A DNA stretch of 64,000 nucleotides from Anthonomus grandis grandis. Lineage: Eukaryota; Arthropoda; Insecta; Coleoptera; Curculionidae. The notes below the pieces were generated by a model. The model searched no databases and had not been told where the DNA came from. It saw only the letters and a program-made list of their open reading frames with translations. The position numbers and the translations under genes are program-made. The stretch spans positions 20,766,227 through 20,830,226 of the forward strand of contig NC_065546.1 of NCBI RefSeq assembly GCF_022605725.1, read 5' to 3'. Below, in pieces: positions 56,251-64,000 of this stretch. The stretch's first letter is position 1, and the number at the start of each line of letters is the position of its first letter.

Positions 56251-58934
56251 CACTATAAGTATTCTATTGATAACTAGACACTACTAAATCTATATGAGAG
56301 CCATCCTACAGTATCGCCAATCTTAGAACATTGAATAGACTAGAATAAACATTAGCTGCTTTGGATTGAGCACAACATCTACACAGGGGGCAGATGGGAT
56401 ATTTTGTTGATAAACATGCTTAATATTCCATGTTGCTAGTGATTACTCAATTTTAACAGAAGAAAATAAAGTGATATAATAAATTATTATAATTCGCAGA
56501 AATTGAGTTTCATTCTTTATTATAAAGCAAAAAAAAGTGAAAATCGTTTAATAACGAAAACTATTTTGTACTATATTTACACTAAATACTAATAATAATT
56601 AATATTTTTAATTTGGCAGCTTTAAATCGCCAAATTTCTACACACAGCGGCAACGCTGTAAATTTTGCTCAGAAATATTCTCGCGATAAAAGTATTTGGT
56701 AACTGCGCTTGTTGTTTACTTTTGGATGGTGCGCCTTTCGTACAGTATTAGCACCGGTATGAAGGTTGAATGTAACGGGGCGGAATAGTCTGACAGTCTG
56801 ACACCCAAGATGGCCGATTGATTTTGATGGACTAATTTTTGACGTACATCAAATATGACAATAGTGACATTTTCACTATCGTATTTGACTATTGTCTTTT
56901 TTAGGTTCTCTTTGGGTGGAAAACAAGCGATGGCTCATGATTTTCTTCCAATTTAAAGTTTTTAAGTAATTTTATAGCTTTTTGTAGTTTTTTTTTGAGT
57001 CATAGGTTGATAAATTATTTTACAAACGCGCCAACATCGAATCGTCATGCAACTACATAGAGTAGGAGACAGGTAAATTTCAATTATGACATACCTAAGG
57101 GTTTGATGTTGAGATGCATCTTGGATGTATTATCATTTTCCAGGGTATAATTATAGATTCAATATCATTTTGGGCATATCTATGTCACTGTTCTCAATTT
57201 AATTTTTTTTTTATAATTCAGTTTAAATTCTTGGACCTCCACTGGGAAAATGTCTAGTATTTCCTATTTCTTGTCTTCATCTAGATTAAGATATTCATGC
57301 AAATATACTTTATGCACTAGTTTGTATATTAGGGATTTCCTAGATAGTCACAGAAATCATAGATTTTTTAAAATTTCCATTGAATCCATCCTTACAAAAA
57401 TCTTGGAGGAAGATGTCATGTAAGTCTGACTAAAAATGTTTGTTCAGTTTAAAGAAAATGATGACATCCAGATTGACATATCCTTCTCAAAAACTGATTT
57501 CCCTAATCGACTTAATCCACCTTAAGTTATACACATTTTTGGATAACCTTCTATAGAAAAAGTTTTGGTTGGTTTATTAACATTTTTTAAGGACTTCTCT
57601 TTTTGTGACCAGCATAAAATTGTAAAACAAATTATTCAAGGTAACACTAGCTTAATAATTTATAAATATTTAAAGGATTGAAATGAAAATCCAACTTCAA
57701 AACCACAACAACAATCTTTAAGTGTTGGCCATTCTACAAAACAAAAAAAGTTTCGATAATCTAAAATGTTTTCAAAAAAAACAAAAATCTTGAATATCCT
57801 CATTTAATACTCATGATAGACATTCAGAATCAATTTTTTTTTTAACTTTTTAGCTAATAGATAGCGCTAGATATTAGAAAGATAGAGCTAGATATTAGTA
57901 GATAATATCTTATTTTTAAAAAGTCAATTCAGCTTTTTGAAAATTTAAATTATTTTAATTATTCCTTAAATATTTTTAAAATACCTCACCTAAATTTCCT
58001 GAGACATTTTGATAGTAATTGTTATGCTTTTTAGAGTCCTATTTTACTTACTGGCCGATATTTAAAATCATGTTATTTGCTTAAAGTAAAATTATAGACT
58101 AATATAAAACCCTTTAAAGTATTATTTAGATTTTAGAACCTTAACTACTGTGATAGTCAATACTTACTAATAATAAAGACTTACATATTTTGGATCATTA
58201 GATGAAATACTTATTGGGATAATTAATTTTAACCCAATTAGGATATAATATTGAATACACAATATACTGCCTTAATCTGTTTTATTATGTTTCATGTTCC
58301 ATACTTACTGGAGACAACCCTACTGACTTGTGACATCTTTACCCGACTGTGACCCACCCAAAATGAAAAGTTGTATTTTGTTTTTGTTTGCTTATACTAA
58401 AAAAAAATTGTACATATGTATTTGTGTTATATCTAGTCATTATTAATTAATTTATTTACAATGAGGTTTATTTCAAGAAACAGGTTCAGTTCTTGTTGTT
58501 ATTAGAATTTAGATTTTGTTTTCCATATGTGGATATATATAATTGTGTTACAATTTTATAGATGATTAAAAAATAGGTGTTTGTTACATGTTTCTTATAA
58601 TATTTTTAACTCTTATGAAAAAAATGCAGGTAATTTTTTTCTGAAAATCCAGAAATTATTAGGATTTTCAGTTAAAATATGCTTTATACATGCCACAATT
58701 CCATTTTTTACATAAAAGGTCTTATTATTACCATAATTACAGTTTACAGTATTTAATTTAGAATATATTGTAACTATTTTTGTGCTTTTTATAACCCTTT
58801 GTTAAATTTATTTTAATTCATCTTAAAATAAAGTATTTAAAAAAGTTTAGCTTTGTTTTATTTTTTAATTTCAAATTTGTTCCCATACCTATTGTGCCAA
58901 TTTATAATTCTTGGTAAGTATCTATATCCAATCA
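56251..58934. other. Long non-coding stretch; GC-richer island at 56640-56940
   Basis: 56640-56940 has several CpGs, a small hairpin (ACAGCG-GCAA-CGCTGT), and CCAAGATGGCC, which matches a YY1/Pho-type binding core; this could be a promoter or an old transposon end. 57000-58850 is AT-rich with many AATAAA signals and no coding frame, consistent with an untranslated region or intron, but no adjacent coding exon is visible. Confidence 0.35.
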
Positions 58935-59722
58935 ATATCCAACAACCAAAATCGAGAACGCAGCATATGTCGTTTGCCACCAACATATTTGTAGTCGGCG
59001 CCCATTATTATTTAATCAATATAATGCCATCTCTTGACATTACAAAGAAGTTTTATTCATTTTTTGTCTAGATATTAACAATTTATAAGTAAATCAGTTT
59101 ATAGTGGGTATAAGCCGCGATAAACTAAGTAAATTGATTAGAAGATTAACTTCCAAAGAATTTTAATTAAACTTTTTTCTGTAATATATAATAAATATCT
59201 AAAGGGGTTTGAGATGGTGGCAAACCTCTACAAATTTTTTGATTAAAAATTATTGAGTTAGATTTTATAAATGGCTATAACTGCCAAAGGATATGGATAA
59301 AAACTTTTCCTTATAACCATTAGGAGTTATATAGGCCTTTAAATTTTTTAACATCTAACAATTCAATAATTTTTTATCCAAAAACTTCTATTTAAAGAGG
59401 TTTGCAACCATCTTAAAAGCGTTTAGATATTTATTATAGAAAAAAGATTAATTTAAATCCTTTGGGAGCCTTTTCCATTTCTTTAACATTCGACTTTTTA
59501 AGTAGTCATTTTTACAAAAAAGGTTTAGTTTGTAGAGGTTTATAACCACTATAAATCGATTTAGTTATTGATTGTTAATATCTGGACAAAAAAGTATTAA
59601 AATTCCTTGGGAATTTCAGCAGATACGGGCATTATATTGATTAAATAACAGCGGGCGCGGACTATAAATAAGTTGCTGGCAAACGAAAACGTGCTGCGTT
59701 CTAGATTTTCGTTGCTGGATAT
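58935..59722. repeat. 788-bp nearly loop-free foldback element
   Basis: Left end ATATCCAACAACCAAAATC, right end GATTTTCGTTGCTGGATAT; further paired landmarks AGAACGCAGCA/TGCTGCGTTCT, TTATTTAATCAATATAATGC, AGATATTAACAAT and GGCAAACCTCT run inwards to a centre near 59330. Imperfect match (an old element). No coding sequence and, unlike the composites, no element at its centre. Confidence 0.75.
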
Positions 59723-59885
59723 CGATCGGGCGCTAGCTTCACAGATATGAAAAAATATCTAGAAAAACAACACAACATGGCAACTTCGGATACATCCATT
59801 GTAAACATAGAGGTATTCTACATTACCAAGTTGCTTTTTTTCAATATTTTTTTTTGTCAGGACTTTTTACCTGTTACAAAATATA

Positions 59886-61512
59886 CAGTGGTGGCCAACT
59901 AATTAGAAACAATTAAAAAATATACTTTATTCAATGTTTCAGTTCTTTAAAATAAATTAAAACCAACTTGTAAAATTTTGATTGTTCATCACAACAGCAA
60001 TATATAATTTATTTATAGACATTCCACTAAGAAATTTGAAAGGAATGCAAAATTTTTATAGATAACAAAAGTTAGAAGATAGAAACAAAATTTATAGATA
60101 ACGCAGTTGGCCATCTACTTAGAAACGACGAAAATAAACGCGCGTATAGTTCATTTCAAACCTTTGTACTGGTAACAATTTGTGTTTTTTGTATCTACAA
60201 GCCTTGTCTTTGTGTCTTCCACAGTTTAAAATGGGTAGAAAAAAAAATTGTGCTCCGTCAATGCGTAAAATAATTTTTACGCTAAGGGAAAGAGGTTGGA
60301 CTTATAGTAAAATAGCTGATCACCTAAAATGTTAAAAAAAATGGTTTTCTATGCACTTAAACACATAAAAGAACATAAAACATACGAAAATATTCCACGC
60401 AAGAGAAGATAAAAAAAAACCAGCCAACGAACTGATGAAACTATTGTTCGAATGGCTAAAATGAATCAATTTTTAACCTCCAACCAGATTAAAGAAGAAC
60501 TGTCTCCAGCTATCGCGATATCATCACGAACTATAAGACGACGACTTAATAAGGCCAACCTATTTGGACGAGTATCCCGCAAGAAACCACTGCTAAAGAA
60601 GAAAAATCGCCAGGCTAGATTAAAATTTGCCATAAAGGACCATATTAATTGGACCATAAAAGAGTGGAAAAAAGTATTATGGTCTGATGAGATAACAATA
60701 AATCATATTGGTAGTGATGGTAGAATATTTGTGAGAAGATCAAGGGGTGCGGAAAATAATCCGAAGTATACAACCAGCACAGTCAAACATGGAGGTGGAA
60801 ATATAAAATTAAGGGGATGTTTTTCGTAGCGTGGTGTTGGTCCATTAGTGAAAATTGACGGCTTGATCCAAGAAAATTATAAAGATATTATGGAGAACCA
60901 CATGTAGCCGTTTGCTGATGAAACTTTGCCGGTGTCTTGGGTTTTGCAACAAGACAATGATCCCAAGCACACGGCTAAGTCTGTAAAAAAATGGTTTGAC
61001 GATAATGATGTACCATGTTGATGTACTTGATTGGCCCTCATGTAGTCCGGATCTCAATCCCATTGAGAATCTTTGGAGAGACCTGAAAAAACTTTTAGAA
61101 CATAAAAATATTAAAAACCTTAAAGATCTGGCGGAAGAAGCAGAGCAGGCGTGGAAATCGATACCACTAGCGAGATGTCAACATCTGGTGGAGTCAATGC
61201 CCACGAGATGTAGAGCTGTCATTGAAAATAAGGGATTTGCTATAAAATATTGATTTATTTAGTGTTTAGAGTTCTTATTTTGTTTTTTTAAATTGATAAT
61301 TCTTTAATTTCTAATTAGTTGTCAATATTTGTATAAAAATTAACTTTTTTTTAAAAGTATATATGTAAAGACACTAAATTTATGGTAATATTAAAGGTAA
61401 ATGTTAGTTACGACAATGGGCGAGAAATTTAAGAATAAACAATTTTATTTAGAAAAGATTTATGATTTTTATTAATTTATTCACACTGTTTCAAATTAGT
61501 TGACCACCACTG
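59886..61512 (+). mobile_element. Tc1 (DD34E) transposon, full length
   Basis: Ends CAGTGGTGGCCAACTAATTA / TAGTTGACCACCACTG, TA on both sides (59884-59885 and 61513-61514), terminal repeats about 25 bp. 1,627 bp with one transposase gene. Flanks are unrelated to each other. Confidence 0.9.
60231..61253 (+). pseudogene. Tc1 transposase (DD34E), broken
   Basis: MGRKKNCAPSMRKIIFTLRE, then RGWTYSKIADHLKC (helix-turn-helix) and a stop at 60333; frameshifted second domain (QFLTSNQIKEELSPAIAISS, TIRRRLNKANLFGRVSRKKP). Catalytic: VLWSDEITIN (first Asp), VLQQDNDPKHTAKSV (second), SCSPDLNPIENLW (Glu). The second Asp and the Glu are 34 residues apart, the Tc1 spacing. Further lesions: a TAG after GCFS at 60827, a TAG near 60906 and a shift near 61010. 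Ends IENKGFAIKY at 61253. Confidence 0.9.
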
Positions 61513-61659
61513 TATGTAGTGGATTACGAAAATTTTATATTGAATGAAAAATTGTAAAAGTGATTTGACATCATTGTCTGAGAGATGGTGAACGCAAACA
61601 ACCTTGTCTATGGTTTGCGGCTAAGCTTATTCTAGACATTCAATGTTCTAAGTCGCCAA
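61513..61659. other. No gene seen
   Basis: Short AT-rich spacer between the Tc1 element and the direct repeat. Confidence 0.4.
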
Positions 61660-61810
61660 TGTAAATAGTATCCTGCAACTTCAACCCTAGTATCCTCCAC
61701 TTCAACAAACAACAACAAAATCGTTTAATTGTCCAAAAAAAAAGAATACATTTTATGAAAAAAGAAGGAAGCATGACAAAAAGGATATTTCATCGACTAT
61801 AAAAAAATCG
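61660..61810. repeat. Direct repeat, copy 1
   Basis: AATGTAAATAGTATCCTGCA, then TTCAACAAACAACAACAAAA and ATACATTTTATGAAAAAAGA, ending near ATCGACTATAAAAAAATCGC. A second copy in the same orientation is at 63334-63707, split by 226 bp. No ends recognised; may be part of a satellite or retroelement end. Confidence 0.7.
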
Positions 61811-63333
61811 CTTATGGTGCAGCTTTAAGAATACATTGGAATTACGGAACTGAATTTGCCAACACGTTATTAAAAGATCTTTATCGCTTATTTATCATTA
61901 AATTAATATTCTATAATGAACCCCATGAAAAAGGGGGTTCAATCCCTTTTTAAGTACTACGCTATGCGGATTATATATAAATGTATACTAGAAGCAAGCA
62001 CACTAAAGAACTAAAACAAAAGAGAAAAAAAGCAAAGGAGAGATAAAAATCAATGTATGAAATACGATAATCAAAATATGATTTTTTTAAATTGAATTTT
62101 TACTGTTTTGTTTTCCTATCTACTTATCTTACTCTGAATAAATTTTCTTTTTTTCAGATTTTGCGGCCTGTCCATAACGTCTTTAACCAAAACAGTCTTT
62201 ACCCCTATTAAAATTACAATAGGATTGTTTTAGTCTATTAAGGTCTGTTTTTAATAAAAGAAGCAATATCAAAGAACTTAATCATTCTATGCTATCTATT
62301 ACATAATTTTAATAAGGTACAGATTCTAAAAATGACTGTTTTTACAATATTTAAGTAAAAGTCCAAACTCATATAAGCCTTATTAACCAAATTTCGGACT
62401 AAGTAAAATTAAATACTACATAAAATTAAAAAAAAAATCATTGCCGACACAAAAACTATCCCTTCAGAGAGAAATGTAGTATTATAAACGAAATTGGTAC
62501 GATTTGGAGAACCATTCCGTGTCACCTAAATACCTCTGATGGGAAATACTTAAATGTATCCAGAAAATCATGTATGACGATTTTCGCAATAGAGTCTCTC
62601 ATGAAAAATTAAATATCAATAACTAGTTTAAATATTAAGAGCTTTAATATAACATTACAAAAGTTGTAAATACATAAAGAAATATATAACAAAAATGCAA
62701 CAACTATCAAATATGCTATTGCGAATGTACCTTTAGCGGTCTACTCATCTAAATATTGTTCAATATCTTGTCATAATTAGACTAACAGAATGCCAATTAG
62801 ACTTTAAAATAGCTTTTTTTTCTAAAATTTTTATAATTGTCAAAACTAAGGGTTGAGTTTAATGATATTAAAATCGAATATCAAAATTCCTAAATGCTAA
62901 ATTAAGATTAGCATTTATTTTGTAGAGAAAAGACTTATTTTAAGAAAATACTTTCCTAATTAATATATTCTGTGTGTCAAGTTTATAATATCAGATATTA
63001 GAAGCGAATTTCATTCCATAATTTCAACAATACTGATATATATTGCACGAGATGATAAATCGATTCTTTAGGTATCTTTCTAAAAATTGGAATACTATAT
63101 AAGTCTAGGACGAAGTCAGAAAATCTGTCTGGACACACTACCTAATCTGATGGAAAGACATGTTTTTTGTAAGGCACTTTTAAACTCGAATGCCCAACTA
63201 CTATCACAAATATGCCAAGTTAATATAAAGAGTACAAAAACTAAACCAAGACTTATGGTTTTGGTTTCATTGTCAGAGCCACTACCAAAAACCACTGAAT
63301 CACTATTAAATCTATAGGAGGAGAGCCAGAATC
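61811..63333. other. Spacer between direct repeats; one unrecognised 76-codon frame
   Basis: AT-rich. A hairpin TGAACCCC...GGGGTTCA at about 61917-61941. A 76-codon frame at 63087-63317 (MEYYISLGRSQKICLDTLPN...) stops just before repeat copy 2; amino-acid mix is reasonable but no family recognised. Confidence 0.3.
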
Positions 63334-63707
63334 TCCAATATAAATAGTATCCTGCACTTCAACCCTCGTGTACATCCTTCATTGGTAGCACCAGAGTGCA
63401 AGCAATATATATTGTTAGAACCTATCAGAATATGAGACTATATTATAAATATTTATTTACACTGTATATTTATTTACTACAATTTATTTTGATTTAAAAG
63501 TCGCGCCAATGTTCGGACTTGAACTTGCCTCCTAGCGGCGAGGAGTTTTTATATATTAGCTAGACCGATTATTCCGAATGATTCGCTAACCTTTCACTTC
63601 AACAAACAACAACAAAATCGTTTAATTGTCTAAAACAGAGAATACATTTTATGAAAAAAGAAGGAAACATGACAAAAAGGATAATTCATCGACTATAAAA
63701 AATCGCT
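63334..63707. repeat. Direct repeat, copy 2, split by an insertion
   Basis: 63334-63366 and 63593-63707 match 61660-61810 in order and orientation; 63367-63592 is extra DNA not present in copy 1. Confidence 0.65.
63367..63592 (-). mobile_element. Possible tRNA-related SINE inserted in repeat copy 2
   Basis: The 226-bp extra segment contains, on the minus strand, a 5-bp stem with 7-base loop (CTCCT-CGCCGCT-AGGAG) followed by AGTTCAAGTCC, close to the pol III B-box consensus, then GGCGCGAC and an AT-rich tail. The A-box and acceptor stem are not convincing, so it is not called a tRNA gene. Confidence 0.3.
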
Positions 63708-64000
63708 ATACATGCTCCTTACATTAAAGAAGGCATCATTACTTTATGAAAGAATTTAAAGCGATTACAAGAAATATAATGCTTAGTTTAAAAAAAAGTT
63801 TGCAATCAAAACATGAGAGGCGTAAGGGTAGCCTGGCGGCGGAAAAAGCGAAGAAAGAAAAAAAAAGATTATTATAATGTAATATGTTATGACGCTGAAG
63901 TCAGTATATCGTGTTATTAACATGTACAACTCTAGTAAGGCTGAGAACCTTGTTCTTAAAGTAGCTTTAATCTGAGATACTTTAAGAACCCTCTCCTGCT
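63708..64000. other. Window end, no gene seen
   Basis: A-rich stretch 63780-63875, then non-coding to the end. Confidence 0.35.

Noticed and set aside
57000..58850. Host gene 3' UTR
   Set aside because: Composition and AATAAA signals fit, but no coding exon can be attached, so not called.
61917..61941. Hairpin TGAACCCC...GGGGTTCA as a terminator
   Set aside because: Bacterial-type terminators are not expected in an insect nuclear genome; it is a small isolated inverted repeat.
63480..63600. tRNA gene on the minus strand
   Set aside because: B-box and an anticodon-like stem-loop are present, but no matching acceptor stem and no U33 in the loop; kept only as a possible SINE.

Overview
This window looks like nuclear DNA of an insect. 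It is AT-rich, its candidate introns are only about 55-61 bp, and it is packed with arthropod-type transposons: IS630/Tc1/mariner DD41D and DD34E, PIF/Harbinger, BEL/Pao, Penelope-like, and non-LTR elements with and without RNase H. A beetle is plausible but I cannot name the species. I found no convincing single-copy host gene, rRNA or CRISPR array. Nearly every readable coding stretch is a decayed transposase or reverse transcriptase, so this is a transposon graveyard such as intergenic DNA, a large intron or heterochromatin.

Layout. 0-5 kb: a tandem exon-like array, a non-LTR RT tail and a foldback. 5.2-14.7 kb: a degenerate BEL/Pao retrotransposon split by at least three later insertions (a DD41D composite at 5.9-8.7 kb, a foldback at 9.2-9.4 kb and about 1.8 kb of unidentified DNA at 11.7-13.5 kb). 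16-17.7 kb: a GC-richer block of unknown origin. 20.1-23.9 kb: a non-LTR RT split cleanly by a 2.6-kb concentric DD41D composite with a TA target duplication. 25-27.7 kb: further non-LTR remnants, one carrying RNase H. 27.9-29.7 kb: a third DD41D composite. 31.0 kb: a foldback with a hammerhead-ribozyme-like core. 33.0-34.8 kb: a second copy of the first DD41D family. 35.2-37.5 kb: a split non-LTR RT on the minus strand. 38.4-39.3 kb: nested small foldbacks and a TA microsatellite. 39.9-41.5 and 51.9-53.5 kb: two nearly identical DD41D copies. 44.3-46.6 kb: PIF/Harbinger remains (transposase piece, SANT/zeste-like gene, MADF gene). 47.8-49.6 kb: two more DD41D remnants. 54.3-56.3 kb: Penelope-like remains (GIY-YIG endonuclease plus two hammerhead-like motifs). 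58.9-59.7 kb: a large foldback. 59.9-61.5 kb: a complete-length Tc1 element with a broken gene. 61.6-64 kb: a direct repeat pair, one copy of which carries a SINE-like insertion.

The most striking pattern is concentric structure. At 5.9-8.7, 20.8-23.5 and 27.9-29.7 kb a DD41D element sits at the exact dyad centre of a larger inverted repeat that has its own transposon-like ends. A related shell/core junction occurs at two further places (38.6 and 47.96 kb), which suggests that shell plus core can move as one unit. The other candidate of note is the set of hammerhead-like cores inside foldbacks. One of them lies just downstream of a Penelope-type endonuclease on the same strand, and their stems vary in a way that keeps pairing.
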